Source of the DNA: Streptococcus suis YS161
GTDB taxonomy: Bacteria > Bacillota > Bacilli > Lactobacillales > Streptococcaceae
DNA length: 64,000 nucleotides
Assembly: GCF_002760245.1 (NCBI RefSeq)
Contig: NZ_ASCA01000007.1
Span: 1-64,000 of the forward strand
Direction: 5' to 3'
The notes below the pieces were generated by a model that worked only from the letters and a program-made list of their open reading frames with translations, was not told where the DNA came from and did no database searches. Every line of letters begins with the position of its first letter. Position 1 is the stretch's first letter. Positions 24,749 through 34,892 of this stretch are shown one piece after another. The position numbers and the translations under genes were made by a program.

Positions 24749-25188
24749 AATCCTAACCTTTCTTTGATAACTTTTAAATAACGACGAGACGAGTAGGTGA
24801 CAGAGCCGTTTTTCATGACCAATTTGACCAAACCATTGGCTGTCAACTTGAGGTGGTCCAATTGCTTGATGTGAATGATTTCCGACTGGGAAATCTGCAA
24901 AAAGTTGGCAGGCAGTTCCTCCTTAACCTGATACAAGCGTAGGTTGGAAGTAAAGGAATCTCCCACCGTTTCCACCTGTAAGATTTTGTCTTCCAAGTAG
25001 AGTCTGACAATCTCATCATGCTCCAAAAGATATACCTGCTCCCCTTTTTTGACTGTCAATCTGGAAGTCTGCTTGTCTAGGTTTTGAACATAGGCCACCA
25101 ACTGCGTAATCTGCTCAGACATAGCCTGTGCTTCAATAGTAACCAAATCTTCCAAAATTTCTGGTGAAATAGCTAGTTTTACTTTCAT
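24745..25188 (-). CDS. LytTR family DNA-binding regulator without receiver domain
   Basis: A 147-aa protein. The first 45 residues form a helical segment and the C-terminal LytTR domain (about 50-147) includes VYLLEHDEIVRLYLEDKILQ, FLQISQSEIIHIKQLDHL and YSSRRYLKVIKERLGL. It has no phosphorylation domain, so its activity is probably set by the DUF3021 protein with which it overlaps. Targets unknown; autoregulation is likely for this type. Confidence 0.87.
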   Translation of the reverse strand: MKVKLAISPEILEDLVTIEAQAMSEQITQLVAYVQNLDKQTSRLTVKKGEQVYLLEHDEIVRLYLEDKILQVETVGDSFTSNLRLYQVKEELPANFLQISQSEIIHIKQLDHLKLTANGLVKLVMKNGSVTYSSRRYLKVIKERLGL

Positions 25189-25283
25189 CTTCTCTCCCTT
25201 CTCTTTCTGACCCTATTAAACACCATTTCTTAATTGGTTTCAAGGGCGTTTGACTATGTGGTCATATTCCTGAGCTAAACGGC

Positions 25284-25311
25284 AAAAAAGCCAGAACAGC
25301 TGTCCTGACTT
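25284..25311 (-). terminator. Terminator hairpin, copy A of a recurring sequence
   Basis: Near-palindrome AAGCCAGAACAGCTGTCCTG followed by ACTT, with a T-run on the minus strand. It overlaps the stop of the DUF998 gene. About 34 nt are identical to copy B at 29303-29330; copy C is at 29887-29914. Confidence 0.8.
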
Positions 25312-25963
25312 AGTCATTCTTTAGAAAAGTTAGCCCCGTCACTATCTGCCAAGCTGTGATAGGATAGACGGTTAAGCGTTCATAAATGGCCATTACCGCC
25401 ACTTGATTTTCTGCGATTGCCGTCTGCAACAATCCTGCAGCGACAAAACCACATAAGCCAAGAAGGATGCTCATGAAGCGATAGGTTATTTTTTTCTCAG
25501 ATAGGAAAAGACCTGTCAACAGCAAGGTGCTATTGCCCATCATAAAGGACAGACGAGCTCCAAGTCCATGCAAGCCATCCTGACCAGGTACACCACCTTG
25601 GAAGAAACCAACCAAGAGACTCCCTAGGCCAAAGAGGGTAACTATAAGCAGGATAAGGATTGCCAAAATTGGATGTCTTCGCCTTATCTTAGAGAAAATA
25701 AGCAGAGCATAAGAAAAGACAAAGCCAATCGCAGTTAGAATAAAGCCGCTATTCATAACAATCGCCCAATTCGAAAAGTTTTCTGGCACACCAGCTACCT
25801 GCTGACCATTGTATACCCCAAGAGCTGAAATAAACTGCCGACCATAGACATAGCTAAGCGGATAGCCCGTTCCAATGGCAGCGATTAATTCGGTCCCTAG
25901 GTAAATACTGGCATTTATTAGAAAGCCAATGGCTCCCCATTTTTGTAGATTATGTACTCTCAT
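25310..25963 (-). CDS. DUF998-like membrane protein
   Basis: A 217-aa multi-pass membrane protein (about six helices), starting MRVHNLQKWGAIGFLINASI. It carries NWAIVMNSGFILTAIGFVFS and GLHGLGARLSFMMGN, typical of DUF998. Function unknown. It lies downstream of the nitroreductase gene with a 42-bp gap and may share its transcript and redox regulation. Confidence 0.7.
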   Translation of the reverse strand: MRVHNLQKWGAIGFLINASIYLGTELIAAIGTGYPLSYVYGRQFISALGVYNGQQVAGVPENFSNWAIVMNSGFILTAIGFVFSYALLIFSKIRRRHPILAILILLIVTLFGLGSLLVGFFQGGVPGQDGLHGLGARLSFMMGNSTLLLTGLFLSEKKITYRFMSILLGLCGFVAAGLLQTAIAENQVAVMAIYERLTVYPITAWQIVTGLTFLKND

Positions 25964-26005
25964 CTTTTTCCTTACTTACTTTCTCTTGGCATTTTGCCAC
26001 TAGAC

Positions 26006-26632
26006 TTATTTAAAATCTGTAATTTTTTCTGCCTCAATACGAACAGAGTCGAAACCTGGTTCTTTGGCTTTTCCAATTGAAACCATCAGAACGGGAATAT
26101 AACGGTCTGGATCTAGGTCAAAAGTTGCCACCATCTCCTCAGGGTCAAAACCGGACATCGGGTTGGTATCATAGCCGTGAGAACGGGCTACCAACATCAA
26201 CTGCATAGCAGCTAGACTAGCATCCATTTTCACGACTTCTCTCATCGTGGCTGGCGACAAGGCATCATACATGTTCTTAATAGCTGGCACCTGATAATCT
26301 CGTACTTCTTGAGGAATCTTGCCTTCAGTCACAGCACGATCGTAGATAGCTTCTGTGTGTTCCTGCGGCTGCATATCTGCAAAGATTAAAACGACAGCTG
26401 AAGCAGTGTCTACTTGCTTGGTGTTAAAACGTACCATAGGACGCAACTTGGCCTTAGCAGCCTCGCTTTCCACAACTACAAACCGCCAAGGCTGTAAATT
26501 GACAGAAGATGGAGCTGTGATTGCTTTGTTCAGCATGTCGAGCATTTCTTCCTGGTCGATTGTCACCGTTTCATCATAAACTTTGACCGAACGGCGACCA
26601 AACATAATCTCATTAAAATCATTCGTTTGCAT
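26006..26632 (-). CDS. Nitroreductase family protein
   Basis: A 208-aa FMN-dependent NAD(P)H oxidoreductase. It has the FMN-binding N terminus FNEIMFGRRSVKVYDETV, APSSVNLQPWRFVVV, and the C-terminal GYDTNPMSGFDPE. These enzymes reduce quinones and nitroaromatics. It follows the FAD oxidoreductase gene in an operon headed by a DJ-1/PfpI gene and controlled by the divergent OhrR-like regulator, which fits an electrophile or peroxide defence unit. Confidence 0.9.
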   Translation of the reverse strand: MQTNDFNEIMFGRRSVKVYDETVTIDQEEMLDMLNKAITAPSSVNLQPWRFVVVESEAAKAKLRPMVRFNTKQVDTASAVVLIFADMQPQEHTEAIYDRAVTEGKIPQEVRDYQVPAIKNMYDALSPATMREVVKMDASLAAMQLMLVARSHGYDTNPMSGFDPEEMVATFDLDPDRYIPVLMVSIGKAKEPGFDSVRIEAEKITDFK

Positions 26633-26648
26633 ACTGATTTATCCCCCC

Positions 26649-27992
26649 TTACGATAGTGCTGTTATGACATTAGAAAGTAGGGCGTAGGTCGTTGCAGGA
26701 AAGGCAAAAATCATACGATTTAAGTCTTTTGCGGTTAACTTCTGATTGATAATCAAAGTCAGCAAGTTTACCATCTCTCCTGCTTCATGTCCCAACAAAG
26801 CTGCCCCTTTCAAGGTTTTATCCTTACCAACAATCAGCGTAAAACGAGCCTCCGCTTCTAACTTCGTTTGGAATTTCAATCGTTGACCAAAAGGAACATC
26901 GATAATCTGATACTGTTCAGGATTGGTCTCGGCTTCTTCCACAGTGACACCGACTTGTGCCAGACGCGGCAGAGTGAAAACAACGTTTGGAACAACTGGA
27001 TAGTCAATTGGATCTGGATTTCCCAAAATATGCTCTGCAATGTAGCTAGACTCAAAGCTGGCAGTCGGTGTTAAGCGAGGAATGGTTTTTGAAACCACAT
27101 CTCCAGATGCGTAGATATTGGATAAAGATGTCTGCATAAACTCATTTACCTTGATACCTGTTCGGTCAAAATCCACTCCCACAGTTTCCAAGCCAAGACC
27201 TTCTACGTTTGACACGCGGCCTGTCGCATCAATAATCGTATCTGTCTCGATTTCTAATCCTTGAGACGTCTTGACAAGAAGGCCACTTGCAGTTTTTTCA
27301 GCGGAAGAAACGGCTTGGTTAAAATGGAACTGGACGCCATCGGCTGTCATTTTTTCAACCACAGTGGCTACCATTTTTTCAGGATAGGCTGCTAAAGCAC
27401 GATCTGCAAACTCAATGATGTGAACTTCTGAGCCCAGTAGCGAAGCCATTGTCGCAAATTCTAGTGAAATGATACCAGCACCGATAAAGACCAGTCTCTC
27501 AGGCATATGGTCCATATCAAGAAAGGCACGGCTATCTTGGAACCATTCATTACCAGGAACATTGAGGCGTGCTGGACGTTGACCTGTTCCGATGACGACA
27601 TAGTCTGTCGAAATTTCCTTGTCATCAACCAAGACAGTATGAGCATCTTTTAACTGTCCGTGACCTTTTAAGACGTCAATCGATAGATGGGCAAACATGC
27701 CTTCTAGCATAGGAGAGTAGGTCGGGATTTCCTCTTTTTTGTAAGCCATGAGCTTCTCCCAAGAAATCTTACCTGTTTTGGCAATCCCTGCCTTTTCATA
27801 CCGAGCCAAGCCGTCCATAAATTCAAACGGACTTTCTAGCAAAAACTTGGCATTACAACCGTAGTTTGTGCAGGTTCCAGCTATAATATCTTTTTCTACA
27901 ATGGCAACTTTTTTACCTGCTTTTGCTAAATCAACTGCAGCATGCCAGTTGGCATGACCAGAGCCGATAAAAGTAACATCGTATTGGTACAT
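26649..27992 (-). CDS. FAD-dependent pyridine nucleotide-disulfide oxidoreductase
   Basis: A 447-aa flavoenzyme of the glutathione reductase/mercuric reductase/dihydrolipoamide dehydrogenase superfamily. FAD-binding FIGSGHANWHAAV (8-20), redox-active pair Cys41/Cys46 (GTCTNYGCNAKF), NAD(P)-binding LVFIGAGIISLEFA and the FAD motif NIYASGDV. The exact disulfide substrate is unclear. It overlaps the DJ-1 gene by 1 nt. It lacks the N-terminal heavy-metal domain of many MerA proteins, so a role in thiol redox homeostasis is more likely than mercury reduction. Confidence 0.88.
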   Translation of the reverse strand: MYQYDVTFIGSGHANWHAAVDLAKAGKKVAIVEKDIIAGTCTNYGCNAKFLLESPFEFMDGLARYEKAGIAKTGKISWEKLMAYKKEEIPTYSPMLEGMFAHLSIDVLKGHGQLKDAHTVLVDDKEISTDYVVIGTGQRPARLNVPGNEWFQDSRAFLDMDHMPERLVFIGAGIISLEFATMASLLGSEVHIIEFADRALAAYPEKMVATVVEKMTADGVQFHFNQAVSSAEKTASGLLVKTSQGLEIETDTIIDATGRVSNVEGLGLETVGVDFDRTGIKVNEFMQTSLSNIYASGDVVSKTIPRLTPTASFESSYIAEHILGNPDPIDYPVVPNVVFTLPRLAQVGVTVEEAETNPEQYQIIDVPFGQRLKFQTKLEAEARFTLIVGKDKTLKGAALLGHEAGEMVNLLTLIINQKLTAKDLNRMIFAFPATTYALLSNVITALS

Positions 27993-28684
27993 TATTTCTC
28001 TCCTTCTTTTGCTAACACAGCAACGACCATCTGACCCAGGGCACGAGCAGATTGAGGATTTTGACCTGTCAAGACACGACTATCTTGGCGAACTACCGGT
28101 GTAAAGGCTGTTCCAATCTCAACCTTAGCTCCTTTTTCAAGAAGAGCAGTTTCCGTTAAAAATGGTACTAAATCGGTAGTCCCGTTTAGTTCTTCTTCTT
28201 GATTGGTAAAACCAGTAATAACTTTCCCTTCAATCAAGGGCTGACCTGCCTCATCTTTAATAGGCAAGAGTCCTGCCACACCGTGACAAACTGCTGTTAC
28301 AAGGCCTCCGTTTTGGTAAATCTGGCTGGCCAGCTCTGCTATTTCCACTGACTGTGGAAAATCCCACATAACGCCATGACCACCTGTATAATAAATCAAG
28401 TCATAGTCAGTCGCTGTAACTTGCTCTGGTCGAAGCGTTTGACCTAGAGCACGATTACGAAAGTCTGCGTCATTATAGTAAGTACGATCCACAGCATCTA
28501 ACATGGTGAGGCTATGTGGGTCTAGTGGAACATAACCACCCTTTGGACTAACAAAATCCGCCTCATATCCTGCCTTGACCAACTCATCATAAAACTGAGT
28601 CAATTCACTGAGCCAGAGGCCTGTCAGACGTTCATGCTCACCATACTGTTGGACATTTGTTAAGACAATCAATACTTTTTTCAT
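27992..28684 (-). CDS. DJ-1/PfpI superfamily protein (Hsp31-like)
   Basis: A 230-aa protein with the nucleophile elbow AVCHGVAGLLP (Cys133, His134) and the upstream acidic residue in YGEHERLTG (Glu16/Glu18 region). YYTGGHGVMWDFP is typical of Hsp31/glyoxalase III-like members. These act on methylglyoxal or glycated proteins, or as chaperones. It is the first gene of the redox operon, behind a TTGACA-TAGACT promoter with an operator shared with the MarR gene. Confidence 0.87.
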   Translation of the reverse strand: MKKVLIVLTNVQQYGEHERLTGLWLSELTQFYDELVKAGYEADFVSPKGGYVPLDPHSLTMLDAVDRTYYNDADFRNRALGQTLRPEQVTATDYDLIYYTGGHGVMWDFPQSVEIAELASQIYQNGGLVTAVCHGVAGLLPIKDEAGQPLIEGKVITGFTNQEEELNGTTDLVPFLTETALLEKGAKVEIGTAFTPVVRQDSRVLTGQNPQSARALGQMVVAVLAKEGEK

Positions 28685-28710
28685 TTTTTCACCTTTTATT
28701 CAATCGCGTG

Positions 28711-28784
28711 AGACTATTTTTTGATATGTGTATAGTCTATGCTTATTCATTTGATTTGTCAAGACAAAAGAATTTTGATAAGAT
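28711..28784. promoter_or_regulatory. Divergent promoters with palindromic operators
   Basis: The minus promoter TTGACA (28757-28762)-17-TAGACT (28734-28739) serves the DJ-1 operon. The plus promoter TTGTCA (28756-28761)-17-TAAGAT (28779-28784) serves marR. Both -35 boxes lie in one palindrome TTTGTC-AA-GACAAA (28755-28768). A second inverted repeat AGACTAT...ATAGTCT (28711-28738) covers the DJ-1 -10. One bound regulator could block both directions. Confidence 0.75.
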
Positions 28785-28819
28785 ATTTTTATCGCAAACG
28801 ATTAGAAAGACGAGAAACC

Positions 28820-29257
28820 ATGTCCGATTATCATTTTTCAAAACAGCTCTGCCATTCCTTCTACCAAGTCAATAAACTCTTTAATCAATTTTACTTGAAA
28901 AATCTCAAGGAATTTGACTTGACCTATACCCAATATCTCGTACTTGTTGTTCTGTGGGAAAACTCTCCCCTATCCCTCAAGGAAATTGGTAAAAAGCTAG
29001 ACCTTTCCAGCAACACCTTGACCCCTCTTGTCAAACGCCTAGAAGAAAAAGGCTTTATCCGCCGCATGATTCCTAAAGAAGATAAGCGACAACTCCTCAT
29101 CTACCTTACCGCAGAGGGTCAAAAACTCCAAGTAAGCCTTGAAGATAAACTGCTTTCTTGTTTTCGTCAACTTGACGGCTTGACCAAGGAAAAAAAACAA
29201 GCCTATATCCAGTCTAATCAAGAGCTCATCAACAGCTTACAAGACTATTTAAACTGA
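28820..29257 (+). CDS. MarR/OhrR family redox-sensing repressor
   Basis: A 145-aa winged-helix protein beginning MSDYHFSKQLCHSFYQVNKL. Cys11 is at the position of the single reactive cysteine of 1-Cys OhrR proteins. DLTYTQYLVLVVLWE and the recognition region LSSNTLTPLVKRLEEKGFI with DKRQ are typical. It probably represses itself and the divergent DJ-1/oxidoreductase/nitroreductase operon until oxidised by organic peroxide or another electrophile. ATG 28820 is chosen by homology; its ribosome binding site is weak. Confidence 0.88.
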   Translation: MSDYHFSKQLCHSFYQVNKLFNQFYLKNLKEFDLTYTQYLVLVVLWENSPLSLKEIGKKLDLSSNTLTPLVKRLEEKGFIRRMIPKEDKRQLLIYLTAEGQKLQVSLEDKLLSCFRQLDGLTKEKKQAYIQSNQELINSLQDYLN

Positions 29258-29302
29258 TAGCCAATCCACTCCTGCTTTTTTACAGAAGCGGTTTTTTATC
29301 GC

Positions 29303-29330
29303 AAAAAAGCCAGAACAGCTGTCCTGACTT
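29303..29330. terminator. Terminator hairpin, copy B of a recurring sequence
   Basis: Same near-palindrome as at 25284-25311. It lies between the convergent marR gene and the gene at 29382-29777, with an A-run on the plus strand side (T-run on minus). Confidence 0.75.
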
Positions 29331-29381
29331 AGTCTGTTATATCAACATTTTTTATGCGAGGAACTAGAAACCTCTGGAGCT

Positions 29382-29777
29382 TTACTCTTCAAACTCATCT
29401 AGCCCATCGAAGGCTCCGCTTGCCTTCAACTGCTCCAAATCTTCTAAGGACAGACTGGCATCCGACCTATCAACTGCCCGTGTGACTTCTTCATGGTAGC
29501 GACGAGCCATCTTCTCAACAAAATCACGAGGATAAGGGTAACGATTGGTCGCAACCCACTTTTCCAACCAAACCGTTAATTCCTCAAGAGGTTTGTCCTG
29601 TTGGAAGAGAAAATACTGCATGATGTCACTGGCCTGCTCATCATCCAAACCCAGATGATACACATACCAGCTAATCGGGGCAAATTGTGGATTTTGCCTT
29701 TCTAGTTCAGCATATATATCCAAAACCAATTGTTCCAATTGAAACAGTTTCACACGCAGGTCCTGATTATGTTGCAT
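29382..29777 (-). CDS. Hypothetical acidic protein (131 aa)
   Basis: A soluble, mostly helical protein starting MQHNQDLRVKLFQLEQLVLD, rich in Asp and Glu, ending DGLDEFEE. No signal peptide or membrane helix. It lies downstream of mutS, separated by terminator copy C, so it is transcribed on its own. I do not recognise a functional family. Confidence 0.65.
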   Translation of the reverse strand: MQHNQDLRVKLFQLEQLVLDIYAELERQNPQFAPISWYVYHLGLDDEQASDIMQYFLFQQDKPLEELTVWLEKWVATNRYPYPRDFVEKMARRYHEEVTRAVDRSDASLSLEDLEQLKASGAFDGLDEFEE

Positions 29778-29886
29778 AGCCAGTCATCTCCCATTCTTTA
29801 TGTTTATCTTTCATCAGTATAGCCTATGTACATCAAAAACAACAAGATATTTTCAAAAGACATCTTCAATCGTTCGTTTTTTGACC

Positions 29887-29914
29887 AAAAAAGCCAGAAC
29901 AGCTATCCTGACTT
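29887..29914 (-). terminator. Terminator hairpin, copy C of a recurring sequence
   Basis: AAGCCAGAACAGCTATCCTG followed by ACTT, one base different from copies A and B in the core. T-run on the minus strand, 9 nt after mutS. Confidence 0.8.
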
Positions 29915-29922
29915 TCATTATC

Positions 29923-32463
29923 TTATAACTTCTTCTTCAATTCTGCCACCCTCATCATGACTTCCATCGGGGTCATATTGTAGATGTCCAGTTTTGCCAG
30001 TTCATCGAGGACTGGGTGAGAAGGCGTATCTGCGAAGAGGTCGATTTGACCAGACGGCTCTTCCACTACTGTCGGAACTGGGTGAGTTGGTGCAGTAGGG
30101 GCTTGGTTTTCAAGCGTCTGCAAAATCCTGTCCGCCCGCTCCAATAACTCCTCTGGCATTCCAGCAATCTTAGCCACGTGAATCCCGTAGGACTTGTCAG
30201 CTGGGCCTTGTGCAATCTTGTGGAGGAAGGTGACTTGGCCGTCCTTCTCCAAGGTCGATACATGGACATTCTCTAAGTGTTCCAAGGTCTGACTAAGGTC
30301 TGTCAACTCATGGTAGTGGGTGGCAAAGAGAGTCTTGGCTCCAATCTTGTCGTGAATGTACTCGATGATAGACTGGGCCAGAGCCATACCGTCATAGGTG
30401 GCCGTTCCCCGTCCAAGTTCGTCAAAGAGAATGAGCGACCGATCTGTCGCCAGACGGACCGCCTTGTTGGCCTCCATCATCTCGACCATGAAGGTCGATT
30501 GACCGCTGACCAAGTCGTCTGCCGCCCCAATTCGGGTGAAAATAGCATCGAAAATCGGTAATTCAGCCTGATCCGCAGGCACATAGGAACCCATCTGCGC
30601 CAGAATGACGATAACCGCCAACTGCCGCATATAGGTAGACTTACCACTCATGTTTGGACCAGTAATCAGTTGCATATGCGTATCGGTATTCAAGTGAATA
30701 GAGTTGGGAATGTAGGTCTGCTTGCCCATGACCTTCTCCACCACCGCATGACGTCCACGGTCAATGGTCAGTTCTCTTTGATCTGTAAAGCGTGGACAAA
30801 CCCAGTGCTGCTGCTCTGCCACAACTGCAAAGGCCTGCAAAACATCGATGGTTGCAATGGTTCGAGCTAGCTTCTGCAAGCGACCGATATACTTCTCAAC
30901 CTCTTGGCGAATCCGCATGAAAATCTCGTACTCCAAGTTAGACGACTTATCACGCGCCTCCAACATCTGCCCTTCAATTTTAGCCAATTCTTCCGTTCCA
31001 TAGCGCTCCGAGTTTTTCAAGGTCGCCTTGCGGAAGAAATGCCCTGGTACATTGCCCAGATTGGAATTGGTCACATGGAAATAGTAACCATCTTTTTTAT
31101 TGTAATCAATCTTGAGATTGTTGATACCAGACGCTTCACGCTCCTTGGCCTCAATCTCCGCAATCCAACCCGCACCCTCACGCATGACCAGACGGTACTG
31201 ATCCAGCGTTTCGTCAAAGCCCGTACGGATGATATTTCCATCTGTGATAGTCCCTTGGGCTTCTGGGTCAATAGCAGAGCTGATCAGAGCATGCAGTTCT
31301 GGGATTGGGTCCAATCCAGCTACCAGATTGCCTAGAGCAGGCTCATTGATTTGTAGCAAGATATTCTTGATTGCTGGGATATTTCCCAAAGTCTGGGAGA
31401 GCTGCAAGAGATCCTTGGGCATGGTTTTTCCAAAAGACACCCGACTGGCCAAGCGTTCGATGTCATAGACACCTTTCAAGGCTTCTACCAAGTCACTCCG
31501 TTCAAAGAAGTAATCCAGAAAAACCTGAACGACAGCCTGACGATTCTCAATCCGCTTAAGATCAATCAAGGGACGATCAATCCATGTCCGCAATAGTCGC
31601 ATACCCATGGCTGTCTTGGTTTCGTCTAGCAACCAGTACAAACTACCATGCTTCTTGCCTGTCCGACCGTTTTCAAGCAGGTCCAGACTGGACTTGGTTG
31701 CATAGTCCATTTGCAGATAGTCCTTGATTTCATAGTGAACCACCTTTTGCAAGTGGCTCAAATCCCGCATCTGAGTCCGATGTAGGTAGCTGAGGAGTTT
31801 ACCTGCCGCAGCCGTTTCCAAGTCTGTCAAGGAGTTGTCAATCAGCTGGACATCTTCCGTCACCTCATCCTCAAAAGAGAGTAGGAGGTTCATCTGGTTC
31901 GAAAAGACCTGCTCTTCTTCCTCAGATAAAGTATAGCCGATGACTAATTCCCGCGCCCGTAAATTACGAATTTCACCGCAGAGGCTGGTAAAATCATCCA
32001 AACTAGTCACGAAAAACTGCCCCGTTGACACATCCATGTAAGAAAGAGCAAATTGTACGCCCTGACGGTCAATCGCAACCAAATAGTTACTGTCTGCTCC
32101 CATTTTGGACGAGTCTGTTACCGTACCAGGAGTAATGACCTGTACTACTTCCCGCTTGACCACACCGACTGCCTGCTTGGGATCCTCCATCTGCTCGGCA
32201 ATCGCTACCTTGTGTCCCAACTCTACCAGAGTATCAATGTACTGCTGGGCTGCGTGATAGGGAACGCCTGCCATGGGAATAGGATTTTCCGCATTTTTGT
32301 TCCGACTGGTCAAGGACAATTCCAAAATCTGTGCCGCTTCTACCGCATCTTCATAAAATAATTCATAAAAGTCTCCCATACGGAAAAGCAAAAAAGCATC
32401 TGGATACTGTGCTTTTATATCCAGATACTGCTGCATTCCCGGAGAAATTTTTTCTGTTGCCAT
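29923..32463 (-). CDS. mutS: DNA mismatch repair protein MutS
   Basis: An 846-aa mismatch-recognition ATPase. The N-terminal mismatch-binding motif [10 protein letters not shown] (Phe-X-Glu), connector, lever and clamp domains are followed by the ATPase with Walker [14 protein letters not shown], Walker [16 protein letters not shown] and ATHYHEL. Length is normal. Start ATG 32463 is preferred over the adjacent 32466 by spacing to AAGGAG. argR lies 14 bp upstream on the same strand. Confidence 0.97.
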   Translation of the reverse strand: MATEKISPGMQQYLDIKAQYPDAFLLFRMGDFYELFYEDAVEAAQILELSLTSRNKNAENPIPMAGVPYHAAQQYIDTLVELGHKVAIAEQMEDPKQAVGVVKREVVQVITPGTVTDSSKMGADSNYLVAIDRQGVQFALSYMDVSTGQFFVTSLDDFTSLCGEIRNLRARELVIGYTLSEEEEQVFSNQMNLLLSFEDEVTEDVQLIDNSLTDLETAAAGKLLSYLHRTQMRDLSHLQKVVHYEIKDYLQMDYATKSSLDLLENGRTGKKHGSLYWLLDETKTAMGMRLLRTWIDRPLIDLKRIENRQAVVQVFLDYFFERSDLVEALKGVYDIERLASRVSFGKTMPKDLLQLSQTLGNIPAIKNILLQINEPALGNLVAGLDPIPELHALISSAIDPEAQGTITDGNIIRTGFDETLDQYRLVMREGAGWIAEIEAKEREASGINNLKIDYNKKDGYYFHVTNSNLGNVPGHFFRKATLKNSERYGTEELAKIEGQMLEARDKSSNLEYEIFMRIRQEVEKYIGRLQKLARTIATIDVLQAFAVVAEQQHWVCPRFTDQRELTIDRGRHAVVEKVMGKQTYIPNSIHLNTDTHMQLITGPNMSGKSTYMRQLAVIVILAQMGSYVPADQAELPIFDAIFTRIGAADDLVSGQSTFMVEMMEANKAVRLATDRSLILFDELGRGTATYDGMALAQSIIEYIHDKIGAKTLFATHYHELTDLSQTLEHLENVHVSTLEKDGQVTFLHKIAQGPADKSYGIHVAKIAGMPEELLERADRILQTLENQAPTAPTHPVPTVVEEPSGQIDLFADTPSHPVLDELAKLDIYNMTPMEVMMRVAELKKKL

Positions 32464-32477
32464 CATCTCTCCTTGTT

Positions 32478-32918
32478 CTAATTCAAATAGTAGTTAATCT
32501 CCGCTTCAACTTGCTGAGCCGCTACATCATCTCGACAAATAACTAAAAGTGTATTAGCTCCCGCCAGCGTTCCCAAAATAGTCTCTGGCTTTTCTGCATC
32601 AATGATATTGGCCATCAAGGCCGCTTCTCCCAGTTCTGAATGAAGGACCAGAATAAAACTAGCCCTATCTACTTTATACGCATATTGTGCCAATAATTGG
32701 ATAAAATTCACGCGCTCTTCTTCGATAGCTAAGGAATAAAATGAACGCCCATTTTCATGAATTTTTATCACTCCCAACTCACGTAAATCACGAGACAAGG
32801 TTGTCTGGGTTACCACTACCCCTCGAGCCTCTAAACCTTGCTGAATATCCGTTTGTCGCCCTATTTTTTCTTGACGAATCATGGACTTTATTAAATCATG
32901 TCGTCCTGCTTTATTCAT
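32478..32918 (-). CDS. argR: Arginine repressor
   Basis: A 146-aa ArgR/AhrC family regulator. Winged helix-turn-helix in residues 1-70 ([20 protein letters not shown], the SR recognition motif) and a C-terminal oligomerisation/arginine-binding domain with [16 protein letters not shown]. It controls arginine metabolism. Divergent from argS and upstream of mutS, a common streptococcal arrangement (argS-argR-mutS). Start ATG 32918 by spacing to GAGG; 32921 is also possible. Confidence 0.95.
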   Translation of the reverse strand: MNKAGRHDLIKSMIRQEKIGRQTDIQQGLEARGVVVTQTTLSRDLRELGVIKIHENGRSFYSLAIEEERVNFIQLLAQYAYKVDRASFILVLHSELGEAALMANIIDAEKPETILGTLAGANTLLVICRDDVAAQQVEAEINYYLN

Positions 32919-33024
32919 CATTTTACCTCAAAATGTATATTTATAGAAATATTATAACACTTTTCCCCGCTATTAGCCTAGAAATGTGTTAAAATAGAAT
33001 CAATAACTTTGGAGGAAATCCTAT

Positions 33025-34713
33025 ATGAATCAAAAACAAGTGATTGCAGAAAGATTGGCTGCCATCCTTCCGAGTTTGGAAGTGGAAGCTATCTACAATC
33101 TGCTAGAAAAACCAAAATCATCAGAAATGGGCGATATTGCCTTCCCAGCCTTCTCACTTGCTAAAGTGGAACGCAAGGCTCCACAGGCTATCGCAGCGGA
33201 CATCGTTGAAAAACTCGATACAACTGGCTTTGAGAAGGTTGTAGCTACCGGTCCTTACGTCAACTTCTTCTTGGATAAGGCTGCTATCTCCCACCAAGTC
33301 TTGACAGATGTTATTACTGAAAAAGACCAATACGGTAAACTCAACATTGGTCAAGGACGCAATGTAACCATCGACATGTCTAGCCCAAACATTGCTAAAC
33401 CATTCTCAGTTGGACATTTGCGTTCAACCGTTATCGGTGATGCCCTTGCTAACATCCACGAAAAGCTTGGCTACAAGCCAATCCGCATCAACCACTTGGG
33501 TGACTGGGGTAAACAATTTGGTATGTTGATTGTTGCCTACAAACTTTGGGGTGACAAGGCTGCGGTCGAAGCCGACCCAATCTCAGAACTCCTCAAACTC
33601 TATGTTCGTATCAATGCTGAGGCGGAAGAGAAGCCTGAGTTGGACGAAGAAGCACGTCAATGGTTCAAAAAATTGGAAGATGGCGATCCAGAAGCACACG
33701 AGCTATGGCAATGGTTCCGTGATGAAAGCTTGGTCGAATTCAACCGCATCTACGACAAACTCGGCGTAACATTCGACAGCTATAATGGCGAAGCTTTCTA
33801 CAACGATAAGATGGACGAAGGTATCCAAATCTTAGAAGAAAAAGGACTTCTTCAAGAATCTAAAGGTGCGAGAATCGTTGACCTTGAAAGCTACAATCTT
33901 CCACCAGCCCTCATCATGAAAACAGACGGTGCAACACTTTACATCACACGTGACATGGCAACAGCTATGTACCGCAAACGCACTTACGACTTTGTGAAAA
34001 GCATCTACGTCGTTGGCCAGGAGCAAATCAACCACTTCAAACAACTCAAGGCTGTCTTGAAAGAAATGGATTTCGACTGGAGCGACGATATGACCCATGT
34101 CACCTTCGGTCTGGTTACCAAGGACAAGAAAAAGCTATCCACTCGTAAAGGAAATATCATCCTACTCGAGCCAACTCTAGATGAAGCTATTTCACGCGCC
34201 CTTACTCAAATCGAAGCTAAAAACCCTGACCTTGAAAACAAGGAAGAAGTGGCGCACGCAGTTGGTGTCGGCGCTGTTAAGTTCTACGACCTCAAGACCG
34301 ACCGTGACAACGGCTACGACTTCGACTTGGAAGCTATGGTTTCCTTCGAAGGCGAAACAGGTCCTTATGTACAATACGCATACGCCCGCATCCAGTCTAT
34401 CCTGCGCAAAGCCAACTTTGTACCAAGCGCAGAAAATGACTACAAACTGGCTGATGCAGAAAGCTGGGACATCATCAAGCACATCCAAAACTTCTCAAAC
34501 GTTGTAGAACGTGCTGGCGACAAATTTGACCCATCCCTCATTGCTAAATATGCTATCAACCTAGCTCAAGCCTTCAACAAGTACTACGCACACACGCGTA
34601 TCTTGGATGAAAGCCCAGAGCGTGATAGCCGTCTAGCACTTGCCTACGCAACAGGACTTGTCCTCAAAGAAGCTCTACGTCTTCTCGGCGTAAAAGCACC
34701 AGAAAAAATGTAA
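33025..34713 (+). CDS. argS: Arginyl-tRNA synthetase
   Basis: A 562-aa class I synthetase. Additional N-terminal domain (1-110), HIGH-type signature [15 protein letters not shown] (the HVGH variant, about 125-139), the KMSKS equivalent KKLSTRKGN (about 371-379) and a DALR anticodon-binding domain at the C terminus ending [11 protein letters not shown], typical for ArgRS. GGAGG precedes the ATG. No T-box is seen upstream. Divergent from argR, so arginine-dependent control is possible. Confidence 0.97.
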   Translation: MNQKQVIAERLAAILPSLEVEAIYNLLEKPKSSEMGDIAFPAFSLAKVERKAPQAIAADIVEKLDTTGFEKVVATGPYVNFFLDKAAISHQVLTDVITEKDQYGKLNIGQGRNVTIDMSSPNIAKPFSVGHLRSTVIGDALANIHEKLGYKPIRINHLGDWGKQFGMLIVAYKLWGDKAAVEADPISELLKLYVRINAEAEEKPELDEEARQWFKKLEDGDPEAHELWQWFRDESLVEFNRIYDKLGVTFDSYNGEAFYNDKMDEGIQILEEKGLLQESKGARIVDLESYNLPPALIMKTDGATLYITRDMATAMYRKRTYDFVKSIYVVGQEQINHFKQLKAVLKEMDFDWSDDMTHVTFGLVTKDKKKLSTRKGNIILLEPTLDEAISRALTQIEAKNPDLENKEEVAHAVGVGAVKFYDLKTDRDNGYDFDLEAMVSFEGETGPYVQYAYARIQSILRKANFVPSAENDYKLADAESWDIIKHIQNFSNVVERAGDKFDPSLIAKYAINLAQAFNKYYAHTRILDESPERDSRLALAYATGLVLKEALRLLGVKAPEKM

Positions 34714-34715
34714 TC

Positions 34716-34747
34716 AAAGCCTTCGGCCATCAGCCGAGGCTTTTTTT
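34716..34747 (+). terminator. Terminator of argS
   Basis: AAAGCCTTCGGC / GCCGAGGCTTT stem with CATCA loop and T7. Confidence 0.92.
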
Positions 34748-34831
34748 CTACCACATTGCCTACTCTCGTTTCAGATTCCTTATCACAACAACTCCTTATC
34801 CCAAATGAAAATCAAAAAGATTCATTTCAAT

Positions 34832-34839
34832 TACGAATA
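34832..34839 (+). promoter_or_regulatory. CIN box (SigX/ComX-dependent promoter)
   Basis: The octamer TACGAATA is the -10-like element recognised by RNA polymerase with the competence sigma factor SigX in streptococci. It lies 53 bp before the CHAP hydrolase ATG, after a T-rich stretch, with no good vegetative promoter nearby. Predicts induction during competence. Confidence 0.75.
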
Positions 34840-34892
34840 TATAGATGGGAGGTACACGTGATACCTCTACATCTACTACACAAGGAGAAATA

